A DNA stretch of 5,144 bases from Syntrophaceae bacterium (GCA_919902745.1 CAKKRN010000065.1:1-5144); one strand, 5' to 3'. Positions 1-5,144 are shown, counted from the stretch's first letter. Translations and numbers: made by a program. The notes: generated by a model not told the origin, from the sequence alone.

Positions 1-145
1 TATCCGTCGCAGGCGGTTGAAAAAGATGGTTCATCCGGTTCATGCGTACTTTTGATTTGATGACCTGTTGAATTGAGCCTTGACCGACTTTCTACAACTA
101 CTCATCCGTCGTGTTTCATTAAACTGAGAATTACAGATCGAAACA
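1..145. other. Left-edge sequence beyond the attC-like site; no gene supported
   Basis: No convincing gene lies here. On the minus strand an ATG at 41-43 opens a frame that stays open for 14 codons to the window edge (starts MNRMNHLFQ), with no clear ribosome-binding site. On the plus strand, frame 1 is open from the edge to a TGA at 58-60. Either could be the end of a real gene, and neither can be judged from so few codons. If the attC call at 146-233 is right, this stretch is the start of the next cassette or the flank of the array, and the minus-strand frame would be in the expected orientation. Confidence 0.3.
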
Positions 146-233
146 AAGTAACGCCGGGCGTCAGCTGCTGCCGAAAGCCGAAGCGACGCAGGAGCGGAGG
201 CTGTAGGCAGTCAGCTGCACGCCTTGGTTAGGC
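146..233 (-). other. attC: Integron attC (59-base element) recombination site
   Basis: Read on the minus strand, the site opens with GCCTAAC (233-227), a perfect match to the left core RYYYAAC. It ends with GTTACTT (152-146), which keeps the essential GTT of the right core. Inside, 223-206 and 172-157 are complementary over 16 bp. Two bases on the left half (T211 and C218 on the plus strand) have no partner, as expected of the extrahelical bases that set attC polarity. Short unpaired spacers (224-226 and 153-156) separate the core and inner boxes. The right half reads GCAGCTGACGCC then CGGCGTTA, close to the known attC right-half consensus. The last four bases of the right core lie past the G^TT cut, so they belong to the neighbouring DNA, which explains their poor match. 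Total length is 88 bp, within the normal range. The identification rests on structure and consensus recalled from the family; no covariance search was run. Confidence 0.72.
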
Positions 234-1004
234 GCAGGTTTGGGCACGGACATCGGGACTCCCTACGCCTGCCGGCCAGGAACCGCCTAGCACTCTGACT
301 CCGCCCCCAACTTCGCCATCACGCGTGGCAAATCACCCAAATCGGGTATCGTGATCACGTCAGGTGGTCCCATCTCTGGCCCCGTGCGGTTCAACCAGAC
401 ACCGATCCATCCCGCTTGGTGCGCTGCACGGGCATCCGTCTCCAGCCGGTCCCCCACATACACGCATTGTGTGGGATGGGCCGCAACCGCGTGACAGGCC
501 CAGGTGAAAATACGCGGATCGGGTTTCGCCACCCCTACGGCCTCCGAGGTGACCACCACGGTAAATCGTGCGACAATCCCGAGGATCTCGAGTTTCTTCG
601 CTTGCTGTGAGGTATGGCCATTACTGAGAATGCCCAGGGTGTGCGCTGCCAGTCGGTCGAAACACGGGAGCACATCGGGAAAGGCGCGCCAGGATTGCTC
701 ATAGTATGCCAGGTAGACGCGAAAGAGTCGATCCGCTTCCTCATCCGCCATTGCGGTGGGGAACACGGCGCGGATGCGGCGACGCCGTTGCTCAGGAAAA
801 CTCATGGCTCCAGCAAGAAACGCCGCCATATACTGCTCGGCCACGTGCTGCCAGAGCGCAACAAAGTCCGGCTCGCACTGGGGCAGTCGGCGACGAAAAT
901 GCGCATAAAACTGCTGTGCGGCTTGCGTTTCAGCAGACGTATGATCCAAAAGCGTGTCGTCAATATCAAAGAAGATGACCATAAGTGACCTGGTTGGCGC
1001 CGAA
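152..1004 (-). mobile_element. Probable integron gene cassette (HAD phosphatase gene plus attC)
   Basis: The HAD gene and the attC-like site have the same orientation, and the site begins 53 bases after the gene's stop: the standard layout of a gene cassette. The downstream cut would fall in the right core at 152/151. The upstream boundary is less certain. The best candidate is TTGTTCGGC on the minus strand, cut between 1005 and 1004; it differs from GTTRRRY at one position and lies 22 bases before the start codon. That gives a unit of 853 bp, a common cassette size. No attC half-site is visible to the right of 1005. This could therefore be the first cassette after a platform, or a cassette inserted at a secondary GTT site. 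No integrase gene is present in the window. Confidence 0.45.
287..982 (-). CDS. HAD-superfamily phosphatase, YjjG-like (possible nucleotidase)
   Basis: This is a 231-residue cytoplasmic HAD hydrolase, probably a phosphomonoesterase acting on a small metabolite such as a nucleotide; the substrate cannot be read from sequence. Motif I is FFDIDDTLLD, with nucleophile D6 and acid/base D8. A helical cap (type C1) occupies roughly residues 15-105. Motif II is LGILSNGHT (S120, N121), motif III is the lysine of VAKPDP (K153), and motif IV is YVGDRLETD (D178, D183) for magnesium. All catalytic motifs are intact and length is normal for the family. I chose ATG 982 because motif I then begins at residue 2, as is usual. 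A longer in-frame start at 1045 adds 21 residues unlike any HAD N-terminus and would run through a promoter-like region. An AGGT lies 8 bases before the chosen start. The attC-like site downstream makes it a likely cassette gene. Distant relatives include pyrimidine 5'-nucleotidases and haloacid dehalogenases. Confidence 0.88.
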   Translation of the reverse strand: MVIFFDIDDTLLDHTSAETQAAQQFYAHFRRRLPQCEPDFVALWQHVAEQYMAAFLAGAMSFPEQRRRRIRAVFPTAMADEEADRLFRVYLAYYEQSWRAFPDVLPCFDRLAAHTLGILSNGHTSQQAKKLEILGIVARFTVVVTSEAVGVAKPDPRIFTWACHAVAAHPTQCVYVGDRLETDARAAHQAGWIGVWLNRTGPEMGPPDVITIPDLGDLPRVMAKLGAESEC

Positions 1005-1007
1005 CAA

Positions 1008-1036
1008 TGTATATATAGATCGGTATAAAACCCCAA
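1008..1036 (-). promoter_or_regulatory. Candidate sigma-70 promoter for the HAD gene
   Basis: On the minus strand TTGGGG (1036-1031) and TATACA (1013-1008) are separated by 17 bases, about 25 bases before the HAD start codon. Each hexamer matches the consensus at four of six positions, so this is modest. The promoter would lie just outside the proposed cassette boundary at 1004/1005, in the position of a platform promoter reading into the cassette. Nearby alternatives such as TATATA could also serve as the -10 box. Confidence 0.3.
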
Positions 1037-1201
1037 ACACCGCAATATTTGCCGTATAAGACGCTGACGGAAATTATGATATTTCGGTAATAAACGTCAT
1101 TGTATCTAATACTTGCTGCTGAACATCGTTTTTATCATGGCGTTTTATACGGATCCGCATAAAAACCCCTCGACTTCTTTATCGGTAATAAAAAACCCCT
1201 C
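1021..1201. repeat. Cluster of short repeated motifs
   Basis: Four versions of a 10-mer close to CCGTATAAAA occur within 145 bases: CGGTATAAAA at 1021-1030, CCGTATAAGA at 1052-1061, CCGTATAAAA on the minus strand at 1152-1143 and CCGCATAAAA at 1155-1164. The 11-mer TCGGTAATAAA is present identically at 1084-1094 and 1182-1192. ATAAAAA followed by CCCCTC occurs near 1159-1171, and again with one more A near 1188-1201. Such clustering is more than A+T bias readily gives, since the units share G/C anchors. They could be repressor sites, decayed recombination sites or remnants of a duplicated leader. No function can be assigned. Confidence 0.5.
1143..1164. promoter_or_regulatory. 22-bp near-perfect palindrome, operator-like
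   Basis: The sequence from TTTTAT through the central CGGATCCG to ATAAAA is a two-fold symmetric site with 10 of 11 base pairs matching; only 1149/1158 mismatch. There is no spacer. Its arms are copies of the recurring CCGTATAAAA motif nearby. It lacks a G/C-rich stem followed by a T run, so it is unlike a terminator. A dimeric DNA-binding protein site is the simplest reading, with no regulator identified. Confidence 0.35.
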
Positions 1202-1222
1202 TTTTTATGCATGAGACGGGGT
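1187..1222 (-). terminator. Weak candidate Rho-independent terminator downstream of the Fic gene and coaE remnant
   Basis: On the minus strand, ACCCC and CTC (1222-1213) can pair with GAGGGGT (1201-1195) around an 11-base loop, with a small bulge, followed by a run of six T. The stem is only about 7 pairs with a bulge, so the call is tentative. It would end transcripts coming from the Fic gene through the coaE remnant. A second GAGGGG-T5 tail at 1171-1161 has no matching 5' arm. Confidence 0.3.
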
Positions 1223-1380
1223 ATTTGCCAGTCAGTCCATATTTCCCTCGGATGTTTATACAGAATGGAACGTATTCAACTGCCGTTATATTCAGTGTTT
1301 TATTATCACGGTTTTCGTTTGAAAGCTACAAGATCAAGCAAAATATCAACTTATTTCTTTCAGCTACGCATTAACCGGTG

Positions 1381-1600
1381 GAAGCTCCCACGTTGAAATA
1401 CGGGGCACGCAGGTTTCGCCGCCGGTCAGATCGATCGACCGATCCCCCTTTGGCTTCTCTTTTCCCTGATGTTCAGCTCCAGCCAGACCGTACATACCGC
1501 CCGGCGCATTTCCTCCGGTGAATCCCCATTGCAAATAACGATATCCGCCCAGCTTGCGGCGATCGATCATCCGGTCCTCGTGGTGAATCTCCTCTCAAAA
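1381..1600 (-). pseudogene. coaE: Truncated, internally deleted coaE copy (dephospho-CoA kinase remnant)
   Basis: This is a second copy of the coaE 3' end, in the same orientation as the intact gene. Bases 1392-1553 align without gaps to 2838-2999 (about 89% identity by my count, 18 differences in 162). In the coaE frame they encode the last 41 residues, 33 of them identical, with the same TGA stop (1428-1426). Bases 1548-1600 align instead to coaE 3299-3351, encoding the EDRxIDRRKLG segment, with a one-base loss near 1596. The two blocks join at CCCAGC (1548-1553), a hexamer present at both 2994-2999 and 3299-3304 in intact coaE. A 305-bp deletion between these repeats explains the junction and shifts the frame. 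Everything 5' of about residue 53 is missing; the Fic stop codon lies in its place. The copy cannot make a kinase, since it lacks the P-loop. Confidence 0.9.
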
Positions 1601-1603
1601 CCA

Positions 1604-2719
1604 TTATGAATAAATGAGCTCATAACCGACGGACCTTCCCTTTCCGATCCGTTTCAACACTCCCAGTTGATGAAGTTGATCCAGCTCCCTGTATGCGGTA
1701 GCCGGGCTGATTTTTGCGATTGCGGCATATTTCCGGGTCGTCAGCTTTCCTTCAAATCCGCCCGGTTCGTCGAGAATGCGGTTAATCACCCTGCGTTGCC
1801 GCTCCGTCAGCGGCGCTTGGAGGTGCTGTTGCCAAAACCGGACCTTCGCGGCCACGTCGGCAAGAACCGTCTCCGAGTGGTCGACAGCCCTTTTGAAACA
1901 ATCCAGGAACCAGAGCAGCCAATCCGTGACGTTGCCACTTCCCTTTGATGTTTTTTCCAGAATTCTATAGTAATCGTCTCGATCGGCCATGATCTGCGCC
2001 GATAAGCTGTAATAGCGGATTCGTTGTCCGTCGTCCTGCGCCAACGCCATATCCGTCAAGGCGCGGGCGACTCTGCCGTTGCCGTCATCAAACGGATGAA
2101 TGGCTACAAACAAAAAATGGGCAATGGCCGCCCTGACTATACCCTCCAAAGCGCCTCGACTCTCTTCCCACCAGAGAAGAAAGCGGTTCATTTCCAAATC
2201 CATTCTGTCCGCGGGCGGCGCTTCATAGTGGATGATTTCCCTGCCGAGCGGTCCGGATACCACTCGCATCGGCTCCGGGCTTTTGCGCCAGGAACCGGCT
2301 TGTACCTTGTAAAGGCCGGAATATCCCGTTGGAAAAAGAGATGCCTGCCATCCCCACAGACGCTCCGGCGTCAGCGGTTCTGCATGATTCCGGGTGGCGT
2401 CGAGAAGTATTGCCATGAGGTTGTCGATGCGCCGGTCGACAGGAAGACCCGCAGAAGGAAGACCCAGCTTACGGGCCACGGATGAACGCACCGAGCGTAC
2501 ATCCAGGGATTCCCCTTCAATTGCTGATGTTTTTAGGATTTCTTCTGTAAAAAATGCCGCCTGAACTTGATTCTCCAAGTCAAAACCAATAGAACTGACG
2601 GCATGGAGAAGCCTGCCTTGCAATTGGCGGCATAACCCAAGAGAAGAGAGGATCGCATCCGCGTTCCACGTCAATTGGGGCCAATCAGGCTGCTGCCATA
2701 CATATTGATTTGATTTCAT
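1604..2719 (-). CDS. Fic-domain protein (AMPylase type) with inhibitory motif and C-terminal winged helix
   Basis: A 371-residue Fic enzyme, expected to transfer AMP (or another nucleotide moiety) from ATP to a hydroxyl on a target protein. The N-terminal helical region (about 1-90, DUF4172-like) carries TSAIEG at 64-69, matching the (S/T)xxxE(G/N) inhibitory helix of class II Fic proteins, with E68 expected to block the ATP gamma-phosphate site. The Fic core spans about 100-275 with the complete motif HPFDDGNGRVAR (208-219), including catalytic H208 and R216. Residues about 300-371 form a predicted winged helix (TTRKYAAIAKISPATAYREL then a basic wing), suggesting DNA binding and perhaps autoregulation. 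Length and order are typical for a solo Fic protein. There is no partner antitoxin gene next to it, consistent with self-inhibition. ATG 2719 lacks a strong ribosome-binding site. The gene lies between an intact and a broken coaE 3' end, a sign of acquisition. The target is unknown. Confidence 0.93.
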   Translation of the reverse strand: MKSNQYVWQQPDWPQLTWNADAILSSLGLCRQLQGRLLHAVSSIGFDLENQVQAAFFTEEILKTSAIEGESLDVRSVRSSVARKLGLPSAGLPVDRRIDNLMAILLDATRNHAEPLTPERLWGWQASLFPTGYSGLYKVQAGSWRKSPEPMRVVSGPLGREIIHYEAPPADRMDLEMNRFLLWWEESRGALEGIVRAAIAHFLFVAIHPFDDGNGRVARALTDMALAQDDGQRIRYYSLSAQIMADRDDYYRILEKTSKGSGNVTDWLLWFLDCFKRAVDHSETVLADVAAKVRFWQQHLQAPLTERQRRVINRILDEPGGFEGKLTTRKYAAIAKISPATAYRELDQLHQLGVLKRIGKGRSVGYELIYS

Positions 2720-2739
2720 CGCTTAATCAAGTCATGTAC

Positions 2740-2768
2740 TGATGTGATTGTCGCCTATTATCACATCA
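2740..2768. promoter_or_regulatory. Inverted-repeat operator upstream of the Fic gene
   Basis: TGATGTGAT (2740-2748) and ATCACATCA (2760-2768) are perfect 9-bp inverted arms around an 11-bp spacer. The arm centres are 20 bp apart, about two helical turns, as suits a dimer bound on one face of the DNA. The right arm overlaps the candidate -10 box of the Fic promoter, so binding would repress. The Fic protein's own winged helix is an obvious candidate binder, which is inference. It is not a CRP site: the TGTGA and TCACA elements are 13 rather than 6 bases apart. Confidence 0.55.
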
Positions 2769-2784
2769 TACCCAAAAATAGCAA
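2757..2784 (-). promoter_or_regulatory. Candidate sigma-70 promoter of the Fic gene
   Basis: On the minus strand TTGCTA (2784-2779, four of six consensus) and GATAAT (2762-2757, five of six) are 16 bases apart, with the start codon about 37 bases beyond the -10 box. The 152-base gap between the coaE stop and the Fic start, together with this signal, suggests that the Fic gene is transcribed on its own rather than only by read-through from coaE. Confidence 0.5.
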
Positions 2785-2826
2785 AAGAATTTCACACGAG
2801 ACGAAATGGATGAACCTGAAAAATAT

Positions 2827-2999
2827 GAAGATTCCCTGTTGAAAAGTGCGGCACGCAGGTTTCGCCGTCGGTCAGATCGATCGACCGATCCCCTCCCGGC
2901 GTCTCTGTTCCCGGATGTTCAGCTCCATCCAGACCGTACATACCGCCCGGCGCGTCTCCTCCGGTGAACCCCCATTGCGGATAACGATATCCGCCCAGC
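2827..2999 (-). repeat. Intact partner of the coaE 3'-end direct repeat
   Basis: This stretch, which is the last 128 bases of coaE plus 45 bases past the stop, is repeated in the same orientation at 1381-1553. Similarity is strong from 2838 and fades out by about 2827. It ends at the CCCAGC where the remnant jumps to 3299. The two copies bracket the Fic gene and its promoter. Confidence 0.88.
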
Positions 3000-3507
3000 A
3001 AAGTTTCTCTTCAATCGGCATCTGCGCGGCAAGCCTCCGCTCCGCCTCTTCCCGGCTGAAACCGTCGCGCGCCATCACTCTTTGAATCTGCTCTTCGGGC
3101 GTGATGTAGACAAGGAGAATCAGATCGACCATCTCCTTCATGCCTGCCTCGATGAGCAATGGAATATCGGACACGACGATCGCGTCCGCACGCCTCTCCC
3201 GTATCTCCGCCAGCCGCCTTTGCCACTCCTCAAAGATCGCCGGATGGACGAGGCGGTTGAGGAGTTCCCGTTTCTCTCGATCGGCGAAGACCGTTTCTCC
3301 CAGCTTTCGGCGATCGATCGTCCGGTCCTCCTGGAGGATCTCTTCTCCAAAATGGCGGATGATCTCCCGCCAGACCGGCCCTCCCGAACCTTCGACGGCA
3401 TGGGCCATCTCATCGAAGTCGATGAGGATGGCCCCCTTCTTGGCCAGCATCCGGGCGACGGTCGATTTACCGGAGGCAATCCCTCCTGTCAGACCCACAT
3501 TCAGCAT
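2872..3507 (-). CDS. coaE: Dephospho-CoA kinase
   Basis: CoaE phosphorylates the ribose 3'-hydroxyl of dephospho-CoA with ATP, the last step of coenzyme A synthesis, in the cytoplasm. The 211-residue product has normal family length. The N-terminal P-loop GGIASGKST (8-16) binds ATP, and IDFDEMAHAV (29-38) is the family's conserved aspartate-containing segment after it. HPAIFEEW (88-95) and SDIPLLIEAG (113-122) belong to the substrate-binding core and the Walker-B-like strand. MARDGFSREEAERRLAAQMP (145-164) is the lid signature, and ADIVIRNGGSPEET follows (172-185). ATG 3507 puts the P-loop at the expected distance and follows GGGAAGG closely. It lies 94 bases after coaX, with no clear terminator between them, so it is probably cotranscribed. 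Its C-terminal part is duplicated as a remnant beyond the Fic gene. Confidence 0.96.
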   Translation of the reverse strand: MLNVGLTGGIASGKSTVARMLAKKGAILIDFDEMAHAVEGSGGPVWREIIRHFGEEILQEDRTIDRRKLGETVFADREKRELLNRLVHPAIFEEWQRRLAEIRERRADAIVVSDIPLLIEAGMKEMVDLILLVYITPEEQIQRVMARDGFSREEAERRLAAQMPIEEKLCWADIVIRNGGSPEETRRAVCTVWMELNIREQRRREGIGRSI

Positions 3508-3602
3508 TGACCTTCCCGTAGATCCTCCATCCTTACATCAGCCGAAGCCCCGGGCAGTGCGCGGGAGAAACGCGTGAAGGGTGGAGTTTTTTCGCCCTCG
3601 CT

Positions 3603-4388
3603 TTACACCTCACGCCTTACATTTTTCAGGTTCCGCATGAAGATGATCCGCAGCCCCTCGATGGTTAGCATCTCGTCGACCACATCGATCTGTTTCGCCT
3701 CTTTGGCGATCAGATTCGCAAGCCCCCCGGTCGCCACCACGAGCGGTTCGGAAGCGCTTTCCGCCTTCATCCGCTCAACGATCCCATCGACAAGCCCCGC
3801 ATAGCCGTACATGATGCCCGCCTGCATACCGCTCACCGTATCCTTGGTGATGATCAAGCTTGGCTTGCAGAGTTCCACCCGGGGGAGCTTGGCCGCCTTC
3901 TCGAAGAGGGCCTCACTGGAGATCATGATCCCCGGGGCAATGCAGCCGCCCATGTATTCCCCCCTGGGTGAGATGTAATCAAAGGTTGTCGCGGTTCCAA
4001 AATCGACGATGATCATCGCCCTCTGGTATTTTTCATAGGCGGCAACGGCATTGACGATCCGGTCCGCCCCCACCTCCTTGGGGTTGTCGTAGAAGATGGG
4101 CATGCCCGTCTTCACACCGGGTCCGACGATGAGAGGTTCGATGCCGAAGTATTTCTGACAGACAGGCTCAAGGATGTTCAGCATCGGCGGGACGACGCAG
4201 GAGATGATGATGTCCTTGATCGCCTTCGAACTGATCCGGCTGTTCTTGTAGAGGTTCAGGATCAGCATCCCGTACTCGTCGACGGTATGATCGATGACCG
4301 TCCGGATCCGCCAATCGTGGACCAGTTCCTCTCCGTCGTAAAGGCCGAGGACCGTATTCGTGTTTCCCACATCGATGACCAGAAGCAT
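3603..4388 (-). CDS. coaX: Type III pantothenate kinase
   Basis: CoaX phosphorylates pantothenate (vitamin B5), the committed first step to coenzyme A. The type III enzyme belongs to the ASKHA fold, usually needs a monovalent cation and is not inhibited by CoA. The 261-residue protein shows the family motifs in order: IDVGNTNT (5-12, with D6) for phosphate binding, the pantothenate-region [12 protein letters not shown] (103-114, D109), [12 protein letters not shown] (126-137, D129) and [10 protein letters not shown] (145-154). A C-terminal ATGGLA (219-224) precedes the final helix. The start at 4388 lies 3 bases after the birA stop, and AAGGGG within the last birA codons sits 6 bases upstream, so translational coupling is likely. 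birA-coaX adjacency is widespread. With coaE downstream, the first and last steps of CoA synthesis share one transcription unit. Confidence 0.96.
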   Translation of the reverse strand: MLLVIDVGNTNTVLGLYDGEELVHDWRIRTVIDHTVDEYGMLILNLYKNSRISSKAIKDIIISCVVPPMLNILEPVCQKYFGIEPLIVGPGVKTGMPIFYDNPKEVGADRIVNAVAAYEKYQRAMIIVDFGTATTFDYISPRGEYMGGCIAPGIMISSEALFEKAAKLPRVELCKPSLIITKDTVSGMQAGIMYGYAGLVDGIVERMKAESASEPLVVATGGLANLIAKEAKQIDVVDEMLTIEGLRIIFMRNLKNVRREV

Positions 4389-4391
4389 CTC

Positions 4392-5144
4392 TCACCCCTT
4401 CATGATCAGGGCGTCGCCGGCGATGATCCGCCGGACGGCGCCCTGTTCGTCGGCAATCAGAAGCGCCCCGTCCCGGTCGATGCCGGCAAACACCCCTTCC
4501 CGCACCTCATCAAGGAAGAGGACCCGGAGGCGCTTTCCCGCCATCTCCGCCCGGGCGATCCATTCCTCTCTCACCGGCGCAAATCCGTCGTGCAGGAAGA
4601 TCTCATACCACGGTTCGAACCGCTCACAAAGCAAAACCAGCAAATCCTCCCGAGAATGGTCCCGACCCGTCTCCTCCCGGAGCGATGTGGCGGTCTCGCG
4701 GTGCGCCGGATCGAAATCCGCCTTCTCCATGTTCACGTTCAGGCCGACCCCGACGATAACCGAATCGATCCTCCCCATGGCCATCCTTGTCTCCGTCAGG
4801 ATGCCGCAGACCTTCCTGCCGCCGATCAGGAGATCGTTCGGCCACTTGATCCCCACGCGTTCGGGACAGACGGCGGAGATCGCCTCCGCGACCGCCACCC
4901 CCGCCAGCAGGGTGATCTGTGCGGCATCGTGCGGCGGAATCGCCGGCCGGATAATGACGGAAAGATAGAGATTGCACCCGGGCGGCGACTGCCAGCTCCT
5001 TTGCAGACGGCCCCTTCCGGCGGTCTGACGATCGGCGAGGACAACCGTCCCCTCGGGGGCGCCCCCCTGCGCAAGCTCCATCGCGACGCGGTTTGTCGAA
5101 TCGACCGTCTCCTCGTAGTGGAGCCGGCAGCCGATCCTTCTCCC
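4392..5144 (-). CDS. birA: Biotin--[acetyl-CoA-carboxylase] ligase, 5' part outside the window
   Basis: This enzyme makes biotinyl-AMP and attaches biotin to a lysine of biotin-dependent carboxylases. The frame is open to the right edge: 21 codons precede the internal ATG at 5081 and include HYEETVDSTN, the conserved start of the catalytic domain, so that ATG is not the real start and the gene is partial. About 250 residues are visible. AGRGRLQRSW, shortly after, is the glycine-rich biotinyl-AMP loop, and GIKWPNDLLIGGRKVCGIL carries the active-site lysines. GVGLNVNM closes the core, and the last roughly 50 residues form the SH3-like C-terminal domain. Whether an N-terminal helix-turn-helix exists, which would make it a biotin-operon repressor as well, cannot be seen. 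Its stop at 4392-4394 overlaps the coaX translation start region. Confidence 0.95.
   Translation of the reverse strand, partial: GRRIGCRLHYEETVDSTNRVAMELAQGGAPEGTVVLADRQTAGRGRLQRSWQSPPGCNLYLSVIIRPAIPPHDAAQITLLAGVAVAEAISAVCPERVGIKWPNDLLIGGRKVCGILTETRMAMGRIDSVIVGVGLNVNMEKADFDPAHRETATSLREETGRDHSREDLLVLLCERFEPWYEIFLHDGFAPVREEWIARAEMAGKRLRVLFLDEVREGVFAGIDRDGALLIADEQGAVRRIIAGDALIMKG

Larger units (their letters stand above)
1006..1380. other. A+T-rich gene-free stretch between the HAD cassette and the coaE remnant
   Basis: About 375 bases, clearly richer in A+T than the flanking genes, with no supported gene. The only plus-strand frame of note (1211-1396, 61 codons) has no ribosome-binding site and runs into the coaE remnant in a foreign frame. 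The left half (1021-1210) is full of short direct and inverted repeats, described separately. In 1211-1380 I see only ordinary A+T-rich sequence. Confidence 0.6.

Noticed and set aside
141..155. Resemblance of AAACAAAGTAACGCC to the class 1 integron attI1 end
   Set aside because: Short match lacking the GTTA core on that strand; the opposite-strand attC reading explains the site far better.
983..1045. Longer 252-residue start for the HAD gene
   Set aside because: The extra 21 residues precede motif I, which normally sits at the very N-terminus, and they cross the promoter-like segment.
1211..1396. Plus-strand 61-codon frame in the A+T-rich gap
   Set aside because: No ribosome-binding site, no recognisable composition or motif, and its 3' end runs into the antisense of the coaE remnant.
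1364..1570. Minus-strand 68-codon frame starting MIDRRKLGGYRY
   Set aside because: It begins in the coaE frame and then continues out of frame across the 305-bp deletion junction; the similar frame at 2792-3001 is just the same wrong frame of intact coaE. The resemblance of the two proteins reflects the DNA duplication, not a gene family.
2024..2485. Plus-strand 153-codon frame antisense to the Fic gene
   Set aside because: A shadow frame of a strongly supported gene, with no motif or start signal of its own.
2740..2768. CRP/cAMP-type site upstream of the Fic gene
   Set aside because: TGTGA and TCACA are present but 13 bases apart instead of 6, so the spacing is wrong for CRP.
3082..3577. 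Two long plus-strand frames antisense to coaE
   Set aside because: They are opposite a complete kinase with all its motifs; low-complexity R/S-rich translation is typical of antisense GC-rich DNA.
3572..3615. Hairpin between coaX and coaE (GCGTGAAGGGTG with CACCTCACGC) as a terminator
   Set aside because: Imperfect stem, a 22-base loop, and no T run after the stem on either strand; the T run lies inside the loop.

Overview
This window reads as a piece of a GC-rich Gram-negative chromosome. The tight minus-strand order biotin ligase, type III pantothenate kinase, dephospho-CoA kinase, with P-loop and cofactor motifs intact, would fit a former deltaproteobacterium (Syntrophobacter/Syntrophus/Geobacter-like) or a related anaerobe. 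That placement is an inference and is weak. All five supported coding genes lie on the minus strand, so the window is best read from right to left.

Right part (5144 to 2872): a housekeeping cofactor operon. The 3' portion of birA runs off the right edge. coaX starts 3 bases after the birA stop, with its ribosome-binding site inside the last birA codons. coaE follows 94 bases after coaX. The products act at the first step (pantothenate kinase) and last step (dephospho-CoA kinase) of CoA synthesis, and in attaching biotin to carboxylases that use acyl-CoA substrates.

Middle part (2871 to 1381): an accessory insertion. A complete Fic (AMP-transferase type) gene with a built-in inhibitory motif and a C-terminal winged helix has its own putative promoter, covered by a perfect 9-bp inverted repeat. 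It is bracketed by two direct copies of the coaE 3' end. One is the intact gene. The other, at 1381-1600, is about 89% identical but broken: it has lost 305 bp between two copies of a 6-base repeat, and it stops 3 bases short of the Fic stop codon. The Fic gene therefore appears to have arrived together with, or recombined through, a foreign coaE fragment.

Left part (1380 to 1): an A+T-rich, repeat-dense gene-free stretch (1006-1380), then a HAD-family phosphatase gene, then, 53 bases beyond its stop, a sequence with the architecture of an integron attC recombination site (146-233) in the same orientation as the gene. The HAD gene is therefore probably a mobile gene cassette, with a plausible far boundary at 1004/1005 and a candidate promoter just outside it. 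No integrase gene is in the window, so this may be one unit of a longer array or a lone cassette. Nothing here is clearly a new defence or metabolic system. The most informative signals are the attC/cassette structure and the coaE-flanked Fic insertion.
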